In this document: positions 24,380 through 33,119 of the stretch, piece by piece
Numbering within the stretch: the first letter of the stretch is position 1
How the letters are laid out: every line of letters begins with the position of its first letter
Assembly: GCA_023481165.1 (NCBI GenBank)
Contig: JAMCWO010000174.1
Span: forward strand, 1 to 41,897
Source of the DNA: Planctomycetota bacterium
GTDB lineage: Bacteria; Planctomycetota; Phycisphaerae; Sedimentisphaerales; Anaerobacaceae
DNA: 41,897 nucleotides
Reading direction: 5' to 3'
The notes under the pieces: model-generated
Database searches by the model: none
What the model saw: the letters and a program-made list of their open reading frames with translations, nothing else
Told to the model about the DNA's origin: nothing
Program-made: the position numbers and the translations under genes

Positions 24380-25738
24380 TTGGACAACCTGAATCCGATG
24401 AAGATCAGAGAATACTACGCGACTCCGGATGTCCGCTCCCGGATGATTGAATCGTTGGGCGGCTCCACCTTGGCGGAGGCCACCTGCTACTACATCGGCC
24501 GATGTTTCGACACGATCAAGCCGGGCTTCTGCATGCAGAAACCGGGTGAGCTTGACCTGTTTCTGCAGAACGAGTGGGACGTGGCACGCTCCCTGTGGGA
24601 CAGGAAGTGGCTGTTTGCGGATATCGACATCGAGTACGTGAACTTCGACTTCCCGGCGGAGCCATTTCTGGATTACCAGCGCTGCTTCGCGTTGCAGGAG
24701 CCGGTCCTGCACGCCCTCGAGAGGGTGTTTGCCGAGGCCGGCATACAGCCTTTGCACACGATTACCGGGCGCGGCCACCACTTCGGATGGACCATCGCCC
24801 CCGCCAGCCCGGCGTTCCGGAGCCTGGAACGGATCGGCCGGGTGCCGCCGGCTCTGCAGCGCACTTATGCAGCGCCGCAGCCGCCGGAGGGCAAGCCGGT
24901 CGATCGGGCACTGGGCCGGGCCTTCGCCGGATTGGGGCTGGTAGTCGAATACGTGGCCCATCGTGTTATGGAGGAAGCACAGCCCTTGTGCCCGATCCCG
25001 ATTCTGCCCGAGGCCGTCGATAGGGGGCCGCAGGAGAGGGGCAAGGAGATTATCGTGTTGGATATCAGCGAATACGGCGACCCTTTGCATACCCGCGCGG
25101 TGCGGATGCCCTTCAGCATCTACCTCAAGCCGTGGCTGCACACGGACATCCTTACGCCGGAGATCGAAGGCCGGGTGCCGGTCATGGTGATGGTGCCGGC
25201 CGGCGGACGGGAGACGGAGCAGGTTACGCCGATCATGCGGAGCCGGAGCAAAGCTGCCCAGTGGGCCTCTCAGGTCAGCGGGGCGTTCCCGGATTGCTCG
25301 GCGGGCATGGAACGGCTGATCGCGCAGTACCTGCGTTCCGAGGTTCGCCGGTTTCACGAGGAATACTACTCCGTGGAGCCTGAGCCGGCAGAACAGTGGC
25401 CTCTGACCTATGATCGTGTAGCCCTGGAGGGGCTGGTCCCGATGGCGCGGTATGCCTTGGAGAATCCCAACGATGCCCTGCTCCGGCCCGACTTTGTCCG
25501 GCAGGTGGTGGCGGGGCTGCTGGAGCGCGGCTGGCATCCCCGCCATATCGCGGGCCTGATCCGATCCAAGTACGAGCGGGATTATCGCTGGTGGAACCTG
25601 TGGTACATCTACGATGCGGGAACACGGGCGGACTTCCACACGCGGGTGCTGGCCGGCATGATCTGGCTGGGCCGGGACCGCGTGGAGAGTGGGAAGGGTG
25701 AGAAGCAACCAGCAAAAATCACACTTTCGGAAGGATAG
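24380..25738 (+). CDS. Archaeo-eukaryotic primase-like protein (divergent), function unknown
   Basis: The start is TTG at 24380, with GGAGG 8 nt upstream (GCGGAGGCGGAC); ATG 24398 is the alternative and is used here for numbering. Three spaced motifs fit the primase-polymerase fold: FADIDIEY at 73-80 (D75, D77 as the metal pair), TITGRGHHFGW at 121-131 (the G-x-G-x-H motif), and LDISEYGDPL at 221-230 with RMPFSIYLKP at 236-245 (third acid, then R-x-P-x-S-x-x-x-K). The C-terminal third is helical (HPRHIAGLIRSKYERDYRWW). No helicase domain is fused. The stop is 5 nt before a sugar isomerase-like gene. Assignment to this fold is by motif order only and needs a structural comparison. Confidence 0.5.
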   Translation: MDNLNPMKIREYYATPDVRSRMIESLGGSTLAEATCYYIGRCFDTIKPGFCMQKPGELDLFLQNEWDVARSLWDRKWLFADIDIEYVNFDFPAEPFLDYQRCFALQEPVLHALERVFAEAGIQPLHTITGRGHHFGWTIAPASPAFRSLERIGRVPPALQRTYAAPQPPEGKPVDRALGRAFAGLGLVVEYVAHRVMEEAQPLCPIPILPEAVDRGPQERGKEIIVLDISEYGDPLHTRAVRMPFSIYLKPWLHTDILTPEIEGRVPVMVMVPAGGRETEQVTPIMRSRSKAAQWASQVSGAFPDCSAGMERLIAQYLRSEVRRFHEEYYSVEPEPAEQWPLTYDRVALEGLVPMARYALENPNDALLRPDFVRQVVAGLLERGWHPRHIAGLIRSKYERDYRWWNLWYIYDAGTRADFHTRVLAGMIWLGRDRVESGKGEKQPAKITLSEG

Positions 25739-25743
25739 GAGTC

Positions 25744-26628
25744 ATGAGTGATTGGCCGATCGGAATCTCGACCGGATGTTTCTACTTCATGAACTTCTTC
25801 GACTGCCTGGAGCCGATCTGCCGGGGCGGTTTCTCGATGGTCGAGATTGCCTCCTCGAAGACGCACCTGGATTACCACGACAAGCATGCCATGAGGAAGG
25901 CGGCGCGGACGCTCGAAGAACGCGGGATCGAAGCCTATTCGTTCCATGCGCCGTTCCGGGAAGACATCGATGTTACCTCTCTGGATGAGGCGGGCCGCAC
26001 CCATGCCCGGCGCGAGATCTTCGCGGCGGCGGAGGCGGCGGCCCTCCTGGGCGTGCGGTACTTCGTCTTCCATCCCGGCCCGGAGAAGAGCTACCATCCG
26101 CCGCCCGACGAGCGCATCCTGCGGATGAACCACGCCGCCGAGATCATCAACGAAGTCAGCGAGCACTGCCGCAAGCTGGGGATCGGGATTGTCCTGGAGA
26201 ACATGCTGCCGCACCTGTTCTTCGGCAACATGAAGGACATGCTGTGGATTATCGGTGCGATCCAGAGTCCCATGGTCGGCACGTGCCTCGATACGGGCCA
26301 TGCCTCTATCGCGGGGGACCTCCACCGGATCCTGTACAAGATGTCGGGCTATCTCCAGTACCTCCACGCCAACGACAATCACGGCAAAGATGATCTGCAC
26401 CTGTGCCCGGCCAAGGCAAAGATCGATTGGCACAGGTTGTTGCACGAGCTGAACGAAGTGGGCTTCCAGGGCACTCTGATCCTGGAGTTGATGGGAGATT
26501 CCCGGAAAAATCCGCAGACGGTCATGGACGAGGCGCGGCAGTCCCGGCGCTTTCTGCGGGACATCTGCCGGCGGCTCACGGTGGGCAATCCGCCGGCCGT
26601 GCCGAGGGCGGCGCCGGATACAGCATAA
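25744..26628 (+). CDS. Sugar phosphate isomerase/epimerase (xylose isomerase-like TIM barrel)
   Basis: The 294-residue protein belongs to the AP endonuclease 2/xylose isomerase-like superfamily. It begins IGISTGCFYFMNFFDCLEP and continues with MVEIASSKTHLDYHD, AYSFHAPFREDIDVTS, VRYFVFHPGPEKSY, IVLENMLPH (metal Glu), GTCLDTGHASIAGD (Asp/His ligands), YLHANDNHGKDDLHL (His) and LILELMGDS (last Glu). All metal-ligand positions are therefore kept. GGATAGGAG precedes the ATG and the gap to the primase-like gene is 5 nt, so the two form an operon. The substrate is unknown; inositol or keto-sugar derivatives are common for relatives. Confidence 0.85.
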   Translation: MSDWPIGISTGCFYFMNFFDCLEPICRGGFSMVEIASSKTHLDYHDKHAMRKAARTLEERGIEAYSFHAPFREDIDVTSLDEAGRTHARREIFAAAEAAALLGVRYFVFHPGPEKSYHPPPDERILRMNHAAEIINEVSEHCRKLGIGIVLENMLPHLFFGNMKDMLWIIGAIQSPMVGTCLDTGHASIAGDLHRILYKMSGYLQYLHANDNHGKDDLHLCPAKAKIDWHRLLHELNEVGFQGTLILELMGDSRKNPQTVMDEARQSRRFLRDICRRLTVGNPPAVPRAAPDTA

Positions 26629-26717
26629 ACGATGGACCGTGGGCAGTTCTCGATGGTTGGTTCGCGGCGAACTGTCATCTGGCCCCTGGGAACAGGGAAC
26701 GTCTCCGAGGAGAGGCC

Positions 26718-27149
26718 ATGGAATACAACGAATTGGTCAAACGCGTGCAGGAGCAAGCCGAGGCGGCCGCGCCGGACGAGGCCGAGGCGGCCATCAAAGC
26801 CGTACTCGGCACGCTCGGTGAGATGCTTTCGGCGAGGGAACGTCGGCACTTGGCGACGCAATTGCCTAAGTCCATGAAAGACTCTGTTACCGCCTGGATG
26901 GAGCGTCCTCCCAAGGAAAAGGGCCGTCCCCATCGCTTTGGCCTGGAGGAGTTCTACCAGCGCGTGGCAGCGCGCTCGGACGTGCGCTACCCGACCGCGG
27001 TCAAGCGCAGTCAAGCGGTGATGAGGGTCTTGCGCGAAGCGGTGGCGCCGGGAGAGCTCGCCGACATCTTCCGCGAGCTGCCCCAGGAGTATGAAGAGTT
27101 GCTCACCGGAATCCCCAGGAGCCCGGTCTCGCCGACGGTGGTGGAATAG
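26718..27149 (+). CDS. DUF2267 domain protein
   Basis: This is a 143-residue helical protein: YNELVKRVQEQAEAAAPDEA, then AIKAVLGTLGEMLSARERRHLATQLP, FGLEEFYQRVAAR and a second similar half AVMRVLREAVAPGELADIFRELPQEY. The doubled segment with L-x-x-R-E-x-x-x-L-x-x-x-L-P is typical of DUF2267, a family of unknown role often near stress genes. I used the ATG at 26718, preceded by GAGGAGAGG. It lies 89 nt downstream of the isomerase-like gene and may be the last gene of that unit. Confidence 0.78.
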   Translation: MEYNELVKRVQEQAEAAAPDEAEAAIKAVLGTLGEMLSARERRHLATQLPKSMKDSVTAWMERPPKEKGRPHRFGLEEFYQRVAARSDVRYPTAVKRSQAVMRVLREAVAPGELADIFRELPQEYEELLTGIPRSPVSPTVVE

Positions 27150-27203
27150 CCCGGCGGGGCCGTTTCCTCGACCTCGCAAACAAAACGCGTCAGGGGGCAG
27201 ATT

Positions 27204-27236
27204 TTGCTGGACCATGGTTCGTGCACGAACTATAAT
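27204..27236 (+). promoter_or_regulatory. Promoter with palindromic operator for the MarR gene
   Basis: The perfect 14-base palindrome GTTCGTGCACGAAC at 27217-27230 directly abuts a consensus -10 box TATAAT at 27231-27236. TTGCTG at 27204-27209 is a possible -35 though 21 nt away. A bound repressor here would block polymerase. A matching site (GTTCG-N4-CGAAC) lies ahead of the next gene. Confidence 0.7.
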
Positions 27237-27273
27237 CCCTCCCGTACGATAGAATCGGTGCACGGAGTGGCCT

Positions 27274-27708
27274 ATGGCAGATATCGGTGGCATCGCCGGG
27301 CAGATCGCCCGCATCAGGGAACAGGCCAATGCTCTGGTGGAAAGGGAATTGCACGAGCGGGGGATCAAGGGGATTGTTGCCGCCCATGGACCCGTGCTGG
27401 CTTTTCTCTTGCGACAGAGTAAGCCCGTCCCGATCAAGGCCGTGGTCAAGAGTGTGCGCAGGGTCAAATCGACCGTGACCGTGACGATCCGCACCCTCGA
27501 AAAACACGGCTACCTGCGCAAGTTCCCCAGCGAAACGGATGCCCGGGTCACCTATGTGGAACTGACCACTAAGGGGCGCGGGCTCCGGAAGGACTTTGAG
27601 GAGATCTCCCGGGCGCTACGCAGTAAGCTCTACGGCAACATGAGCCCAAAGGATCGCGAGCGCCTGGTCCAGCAGTTGGACAAGATCGAGGAGAACCTGA
27701 GCGAGTAG
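27274..27708 (+). CDS. MarR-family transcriptional regulator
   Basis: The 144-residue winged-helix protein binds DNA as a dimer. Flanking helices (IARIREQANALVERELHERG; FEEISRALRSKLYGNMSPKD) form the dimer base, and the wing-helix core is at about residues 45-100: VPIKAVVKSVRRVKSTVTVT, then IRTLEKHGYLRKFPSETDAR and VTYVELTTKG. GGAGTGG precedes the ATG. The palindrome over its own promoter and the similar one before the next gene indicate self-regulation and control of the flavin-type protein. The inducer is unknown; aromatic compounds or oxidants are common for the family. Confidence 0.85.
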   Translation: MADIGGIAGQIARIREQANALVERELHERGIKGIVAAHGPVLAFLLRQSKPVPIKAVVKSVRRVKSTVTVTIRTLEKHGYLRKFPSETDARVTYVELTTKGRGLRKDFEEISRALRSKLYGNMSPKDRERLVQQLDKIEENLSE

Positions 27709-27724
27709 TCTTTTTGTGCATATA

Positions 27725-27738
27725 GTTCGTAGGCGAAC
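27725..27738 (+). promoter_or_regulatory. Second operator of the MarR type
   Basis: GTTCGTAGGCGAAC has the same GTTCG-N4-CGAAC half-sites as 27217-27230. It follows TATAGT (27721-27726), a possible -10 box, so the site sits over the probable transcription start of the PNPOx-like gene. It is 17 nt after the stop of the MarR gene. Confidence 0.65.
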
Positions 27739-27768
27739 CAAATGTCCACGTTTGAAAGGCGCAAAACC

Positions 27769-28194
27769 ATGCCGAGCGCATCGAATCCAGTGAATGCCGT
27801 AATTGACTTCCTGGTCAAGAGCCAGGTCCAGTATCTCGCCACGATTGGACTGGATGACAAACCCAAGGTGCGCCCGTTCCAGTTCATGCGGGAAGAAGGG
27901 GGAAGACTGTATTTCTGCACCTCTAACCAGAAACCTGTGTTCCAAGAACTGCAAAGGCATCCCTACGTTGAGTTCTGCGCGTCCGGCGCGAACTTCTCGT
28001 GGCTGCGTCTGAACGGCAGGGTCGTCTTCTCGAAGGATCTCGGGCTCAAGGCCAGAATCCAGGATGCCAGCCCCGTCGTCAAGTCGATCTATAAGACGCC
28101 GGATAACCCGACTTTCGAGATCTTCTACTTGGACGGGGCCGCGGCGACGATGGCCGATTTCAGCGGCAATCCACCCCGGACGTTCAGACTCTGA
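27769..28194 (+). CDS. Pyridoxamine 5'-phosphate oxidase-like flavin-binding protein
   Basis: The protein has 141 residues from the ATG at 27769, which has GAAAGG 9 nt upstream. The in-frame ATG at 27742 lies only a few bases past the operator and lacks a site. The split-barrel sequence shows VQYLATIGLDDKPKVRPFQF, GGRLYFCTSNQKPVFQELQR and NFSWLRLNGRVVF, the usual FMN/F420-binding beta-barrel pattern of this family. It is likely a small cytoplasmic flavin or F420-dependent reductase; the substrate is unknown. The paired operator suggests that it responds to the same signal as the MarR protein. Confidence 0.82.
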   Translation: MPSASNPVNAVIDFLVKSQVQYLATIGLDDKPKVRPFQFMREEGGRLYFCTSNQKPVFQELQRHPYVEFCASGANFSWLRLNGRVVFSKDLGLKARIQDASPVVKSIYKTPDNPTFEIFYLDGAAATMADFSGNPPRTFRL

Positions 28195-28325
28195 CGGCAT
28201 CAGGAGATCAGCGATGCAATTCGTAGCCACCGGGCCAGAGAAGGGGGAGTATTGCATTTGAGTCCTCTCCTGACTATGGGTATCATCTTGCAGACACATG
28301 ATGACGTCCAGATGCAAGTATACTC

Positions 28326-28883
28326 ATGGCCGACGTGACACGAATTTTGAACTCGATTGAACGGGGAGATGCCGAAGCCATCAATGCGTTGCTTCCGGCT
28401 GTGTATGAAGAACTCCGTCAGATGGCCGGTCGCAAGCTCGCGAATGAAGGCCCCGGACATACACTTCAGGCGACGGCGCTGGTTCATGAGGCCTACCTCC
28501 GTCTCGTGGGTTCGGACGACAACGCCTGGTCAAGCCGTACCTACTTCTTTGGCGCGGCGGCAGAAGCCATGCGTCGCATCCTGGTGGAACACGCCCGCAA
28601 GAAAAGAAGCAAGAAACGTGGTGGAGATCGTAAGCGCGTTGATTTCATGAGCGCGGACGTGATGGCGGAGGAATCCCCGGACGACCTGATTGCCCTGGAC
28701 GAAGCCCTCACGAAGTTCTCCCAGACCGATCCCCTCAAGGCGGAACTGGTCAAACTGCGTTTCTTTGCCGGTCTGAGCTTCGAGCAAGCCGCCGGACTCC
28801 TGGATATCTCCCCTGCCACTGCGAGACGGCACTGGAACTACGCGCGGGCCTGGCTTTACGGCAGAATCTGCTCCACCGATTGA
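28326..28883 (+). CDS. ECF RNA polymerase sigma factor (TIGR02999-like)
   Basis: This is a 185-residue sigma factor of the planctomycete/acidobacterial type. Region 2 is VYEELRQMAGRKLANEGPGH with LVHEAYLRLVG and SSRTYFFGAAAEAMRRILVE. Region 4 is KLRFFAGLSFEQAAGLLDIS followed by PATARRHWNYARAWLYG, the DNA-reading helix-turn-helix. The linker is rich in Lys/Arg (ARKKRSKKRGGDRKR). It is followed by a large Ser/Thr kinase after 129 nt, an arrangement often seen in these phyla, in which the kinase is thought to control the sigma factor or a partner. Confidence 0.92.
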   Translation: MADVTRILNSIERGDAEAINALLPAVYEELRQMAGRKLANEGPGHTLQATALVHEAYLRLVGSDDNAWSSRTYFFGAAAEAMRRILVEHARKKRSKKRGGDRKRVDFMSADVMAEESPDDLIALDEALTKFSQTDPLKAELVKLRFFAGLSFEQAAGLLDISPATARRHWNYARAWLYGRICSTD

Positions 28884-28946
28884 TCCCGCACATCTTTTTT
28901 CCATTTTTTCTGTAAAATCGTGATGGAACTGACGGCCAATCTGCGC

Positions 28947-28978
28947 AGGTCCTGAAGAAAGGGCAAAATGCAGGACCT
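28947..28978 (+). promoter_or_regulatory. Inverted repeat between sigma factor and kinase
   Basis: AGGTCCTG at 28947-28954 and CAGGACCT at 28971-28978 form an 8-bp stem with a 16-base purine-rich loop (AAGAAAGGGCAAAATG). No T-run follows, so it is not a simple terminator. It lies 35 nt before the kinase start. An upstream T/A-rich stretch (ATTTTTTCTGTAAAATCG) could be part of a promoter. Confidence 0.5.
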
Positions 28979-29012
28979 TGGCTGCTCCAAGAACAGGTAA
29001 AGGTCTTTAGCT

Positions 29013-32000
29013 ATGGTACCAGAACAGAACCCAGAAGAACTATTCCACCGGGCCTTGGAGTTGAAGGACTCCGAGAAACGGGCTGCCTATCTTGATGAAG
29101 CCTGTGCCGGAGATGAAGGACTGCGGGCCCAAGTCGAGGCTCTGCTCCGGTGGGATAGTGAGGCCGGGGGGTTCATGGACCTACCAGACAGAGACCCCAA
29201 CGCTACCCGAGAGGTTCCCCGGGTCCCGGACATGACAGGTACGGAGATTGGCCGCTATAAGCTCTTGGAGAAGATCGGGGAAGGCGGTATGGCGACCGTT
29301 TACATGGCCGAACAGAGGCACCCCATCTGCCGCCGCGTGGCCCTGAAGATCATCAAGCTGGGGATGGATACCAAGCAAGTCATCGCCCGCTTTGAGGCAG
29401 AACGCCAAGCTCTGGCCATGATGGACCACCCCAATATTGCCACGGTACTGGACGCGGGGACGACCGAGACGGGACGGCCTTACTTCGTGATGGAGCTGGT
29501 CCGAGGGCTGCCGATCACCAAGTTCTGCGATGCCAACAACTTAACGACACGGGAACGTCTGGAGTTGTTCGTGTCCGTCTGCCATGCCGTCCAGCATGCC
29601 CATCAACGCGGGATCATTCATCGGGATCTCAAACCCTCCAACATCCTGGTCACCCTGCACGATGGCAAGCCGGTCCCCAAGGTGATTGACTTCGGGATTG
29701 CCAAGGCCCTGAACCAGCGCTTGACCGAGAAGACCATCTTCACTCGGTATTTGCAGATGATCGGCACACCGGAGTACATGAGCCCCGAGCAGGCCGAGAT
29801 GAGCGGGCTGGATGTCGATACGAGGACGGATATCTTCTCGCTGGGCGTGCTTCTCTACGAACTACTCACAGGTAGAACACCATTCGATGCGGAGTACCTG
29901 CTGAGTAAGGGCTATGGAGAGATGCAGCGGATCATACGGGAGGAAGAACCGATACGCCCATCCACCAAGGTCAGCACTCTGGGAGAGGCTCTCACCGATG
30001 TCGCCCAGCACCGTCGGGTGGCGCCGGAGGCCCTAAGAAGACTGATGCGCGGCGATCTGGACTGGATCGTGATGAAGACGCTGGAGAAAGACAGGACGCA
30101 TCGGTACGAGACAGTGCACTCTTTGGCCGAAGATGTCGAACGGCACCTGCGCCACGAACCGATTACGGCATCCTCGCCCGGCACGATCTACCGCCTGCAG
30201 AAATTTCTGCGGAGAAATCGCACGAAGGCCCTAACGTGGTCGGCCGTCGCTGTTATTGTCATCGGGTTGCTGCTGGTCCCCGGCGTTTACCTGCGCCTGA
30301 GGACCGAGCGCATCCGGAGCAACGACCTCCGGAGCATCGCACTGGTCGAAGATCTGGTCACCAGCGGCGACTATGAGCGGGCGCTGGCCGAGGTCGAACC
30401 TCTTCTTTCCAGCCGGTTTGTCGGCCCGGCCGCCGGGCTTCTGCATGCGCGCATCCTGCTGGAGCTGCAAAATCCCGACGCCGGCGTCGAACAGTTGTAC
30501 AAGCTGCTGAACGCACGGTCCGAAATCGCCGCCAACGCTCATTTTCTCCTCGCACGCATCTATCTGGAGTCCGCCGCCCGCGATCCTCACCTGAAGGACA
30601 AAGCGGAGGTCCACCTGCAGCATGGGGAACAATTGCTGCCGAGAACGGCGGAGGCTTACGTGCTGCGCGCCGTCATAGCACAAACAGTACAGGAGACTCT
30701 CCGATGGCTCCAAGAGGCCCTGCAACTGGATCCGGCGAACTATGATGCCCATCGGGCCCGCGCCCTGACGTGTCTCGCCCTCGGGGAATACCACGACATG
30801 GAGACCGAGGCATCCGTCATGATCGGCAGCCAGCCGAAGAATCCGGCGGGTCATTCGCTTCGTGCCATGGCGCGGCGTGAACTGGCGCTGAGCCAAAACG
30901 ACAGTAGATTGCTCGCCGAGGCGGCGGCGGACCATAACCGGGCGATAAGTCTGACCGCGCCGCAGGACCGCCGCATGGCGGATCTGTGCGACCAGCGCCA
31001 CCGGACCCTCATGCAGATGGGGAAATACGACGAAGCTCTCGCCGACATGCAGACCTGCCTGCAGATGCGGCCCCGTGACCCGGTATATCATTTCGACCTG
31101 TTCTGTGTGTTGCTGGCGCTGGGTCAGTACGAGAAGGCCCAGGCAGAATACGACAATATTCTCAAGTCCGACCCAATGAGCCGGATGCGTTTTGACTGTC
31201 TGGCCGCCAAGTACGTTTCCGACAGCCTGTGGTCGAGAGGGTCATGGTACCCTCAGGACAAACCGCCGGTGGGGACGGCCTTCCAGAGCATGTACGCGGC
31301 GGCCCGGCAGCACCATCAGCTTGCCGAACGGGCCAGGCGTGTCGTGGCGGAAGGCTTTCATCCGAGCTTCTCCCCGGATGGCGCCCAGTTGGCCTACAGC
31401 AGAGGGGTGCTGGGCGCCAGCGGCATTGAGATTCTTCATCTCGGCACAGGCAAGACCCGGCTGTTGACTGTGCCCGGAAAAGACCCCGCATGGTCTCCCG
31501 ATGGGCAGTATATTCTCTACGTTCGTGACCGGCAGTTCTTATCCATGCAGGACTTGACATTGCCAGGTGAGGGGAGGCATCAGTCCTGGAAACAGGAGGA
31601 GGTCTGGATCATCAGAGCCGACGGTACGGAGCGTCCAAGGTTTCTGGCCAAGGGGGGCTGGCCGAACTGGTCCGGCGATTCCCAGAGGCTTTACTACCAC
31701 AGCCGTCTGGACAATATAGTGTACGCCATGTCGACGGATCCGAACAACGCGAATCCGAAACAAGTGTTCGCGTGCGAAACCCAGTTTCCCGTAGTCTCAC
31801 CGGATGAGAAATTCATCGCCTTCATCGAAAAGAAGACCGGCGCATTCAAGATCGTGGATCTGGCCGATGGGTCGGTGGCAGCATCCTGGTCGGGGGTGGG
31901 TGGAGACGCGCTATCTTTCATCTGCTGGTCGGCGGATGCGAAGCGGCTGGCGATCGGACGGTATTGGCAAGGAGGGCTCTGGATCTATGACAGGGACACA

Positions 32001-32180
32001 AAACAGGCGACCCGGATATTCGACGGTTCTTTTGCCTGGTGCGGTTGGTCGGCTCCCGATATGAGCCACATGGTCATCGAGCGCACATTCGGGTCGTGGC
32101 ATCACGAGATTTGGATCGCCGATGTGGTTCAAGATGGCGTCCCGATGGTCGCCCGGAAGAACTCGGACACACAGAAATAG
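29013..32180 (+). CDS. Membrane Ser/Thr protein kinase with TPR and beta-propeller region
   Basis: The 1055-residue protein phosphorylates Ser/Thr targets in the cytoplasm. The kinase domain lies at about residues 80-360: glycine loop IGEGGMATVY (88-97), VALKII with Lys112, catalytic HRDLKPSN (203-210), DFG (226-228), and GTPEYMSPEQAE. A membrane helix follows at about 404-424 (SAVAVIVIGLLLVPGVYL). The outer part has TPR-like helices (AYVLRAVIAQTVQETLRWLQ, DPANYDAHRARALTCLALGE, DPVYHFDLFCVLLALGQYEK), then from about 775 a TolB/WD40-like propeller with FSPDGAQLAY, WSPDGQYILY and VSPDEKFIAF. It is likely coupled to the preceding sigma factor. All catalytic residues are present. Confidence 0.92.
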   Translation: MVPEQNPEELFHRALELKDSEKRAAYLDEACAGDEGLRAQVEALLRWDSEAGGFMDLPDRDPNATREVPRVPDMTGTEIGRYKLLEKIGEGGMATVYMAEQRHPICRRVALKIIKLGMDTKQVIARFEAERQALAMMDHPNIATVLDAGTTETGRPYFVMELVRGLPITKFCDANNLTTRERLELFVSVCHAVQHAHQRGIIHRDLKPSNILVTLHDGKPVPKVIDFGIAKALNQRLTEKTIFTRYLQMIGTPEYMSPEQAEMSGLDVDTRTDIFSLGVLLYELLTGRTPFDAEYLLSKGYGEMQRIIREEEPIRPSTKVSTLGEALTDVAQHRRVAPEALRRLMRGDLDWIVMKTLEKDRTHRYETVHSLAEDVERHLRHEPITASSPGTIYRLQKFLRRNRTKALTWSAVAVIVIGLLLVPGVYLRLRTERIRSNDLRSIALVEDLVTSGDYERALAEVEPLLSSRFVGPAAGLLHARILLELQNPDAGVEQLYKLLNARSEIAANAHFLLARIYLESAARDPHLKDKAEVHLQHGEQLLPRTAEAYVLRAVIAQTVQETLRWLQEALQLDPANYDAHRARALTCLALGEYHDMETEASVMIGSQPKNPAGHSLRAMARRELALSQNDSRLLAEAAADHNRAISLTAPQDRRMADLCDQRHRTLMQMGKYDEALADMQTCLQMRPRDPVYHFDLFCVLLALGQYEKAQAEYDNILKSDPMSRMRFDCLAAKYVSDSLWSRGSWYPQDKPPVGTAFQSMYAAARQHHQLAERARRVVAEGFHPSFSPDGAQLAYSRGVLGASGIEILHLGTGKTRLLTVPGKDPAWSPDGQYILYVRDRQFLSMQDLTLPGEGRHQSWKQEEVWIIRADGTERPRFLAKGGWPNWSGDSQRLYYHSRLDNIVYAMSTDPNNANPKQVFACETQFPVVSPDEKFIAFIEKKTGAFKIVDLADGSVAASWSGVGGDALSFICWSADAKRLAIGRYWQGGLWIYDRDTKQATRIFDGSFAWCGWSAPDMSHMVIERTFGSWHHEIWIADVVQDGVPMVARKNSDTQK

Positions 32181-32208
32181 GGACAGCCACACGAGAAAGG
32201 AGAAGGAA

Positions 32209-33078
32209 ATGAAAGCGCGCGTAGTGTTGGCCGCGGTTGTCGTGATGGTGACGGCTGGCAGCAGTGTGGCGGCGGACTGGCCGCAATATCTGGGACCGGC
32301 CAGAAACTCAACGTCACCGGAGAAAGGGCTCTTGCGCTCCTGGCCCCAGAAGGGGCCGGAGGTGCTGTGGACTACCGCTGTCGGCATAGGTTATGGCGGC
32401 CCTGTTGTCAAAGACGGCAAGGTGTACTTGCTCGACAGGGATGACAAGGTGGGTGACAACCTTCGGTGCCTGGATCTTTCCGCCGGCAAGGACCTTTGGA
32501 ATTTCGCCTACGATGCTCCCGGACGTGTCATGTTTCCCGGCTCGCGCAGCGTACCGATCGTGGACGGCAATCATGTCTATTCGTGCGGCCCCTATGGGGA
32601 TCTTTATTGCATAGACATAAACACTCACAAGCCGGTTTGGAACAAGAACATCTGGAAGGATTTCGGTGGCCGCAGAATTCCGATCTGGGCCATTACTCAG
32701 TGCCCTCTTATTTACGGTGATCTACTGATCCTGGCCTCCCAGGCTCCTGATGCTGGTGTGGTTGCCTATGATAAACTCACAGGCAATATTGCCTGGAAGT
32801 ATGATAAGTTCAACAAAGGCAGTATGATTCTGGTCGACGGCCTGATCCTGGCAACGGACGGCAGGCAGACTTTGTATCTCATAGAGCCTGATCCCTCTGG
32901 ATTCAAGGCACTTGCATCGGCCGAGGTGTTGGGAGAAGGAGGAACAGGCTCCGAAAACGATCCTCTGGCCTCAAGAGTTGGAGGTTCAACCCAGAACTGG
33001 GCACCGTTGGCACTGTCCAGTGGCAAGCTCCTGATCCGAGACCAAAGCCGGTTGAAGTGCGTCACAATCGCACCATGA
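32209..33078 (+). CDS. PQQ/BamB-like beta-propeller protein, apparently lacking an internal segment
   Basis: The 289-residue exported protein has a signal peptide (MKARVVLAAVVVMVTAGSSV) and the DWPQYLGPARNSTSPEKGLL opening typical of planctomycete PQQ-type propellers. Blades are visible at KVYLLDRDDKVGDNLRCLDL, HVYSCGPYGDLYCIDINTHK, and GVVAYDKLTGNIAWKYDKFN. Right after this comes the usual final part (GSMILVDGLILATDGRQTLY ... NWAPLALSSGKLLIRDQ). Relatives have about 400-430 residues, so roughly 130 residues (three blades) are missing without a frame change. GGAGAAGG precedes the ATG at 32209, 28 nt after the kinase. Substrate or partner unknown. Confidence 0.75.
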   Translation: MKARVVLAAVVVMVTAGSSVAADWPQYLGPARNSTSPEKGLLRSWPQKGPEVLWTTAVGIGYGGPVVKDGKVYLLDRDDKVGDNLRCLDLSAGKDLWNFAYDAPGRVMFPGSRSVPIVDGNHVYSCGPYGDLYCIDINTHKPVWNKNIWKDFGGRRIPIWAITQCPLIYGDLLILASQAPDAGVVAYDKLTGNIAWKYDKFNKGSMILVDGLILATDGRQTLYLIEPDPSGFKALASAEVLGEGGTGSENDPLASRVGGSTQNWAPLALSSGKLLIRDQSRLKCVTIAP

Positions 33079-33119
33079 TCTTCAGGAGCGCACACATTCA
33101 TCAATCAAAGGAGTAAACA

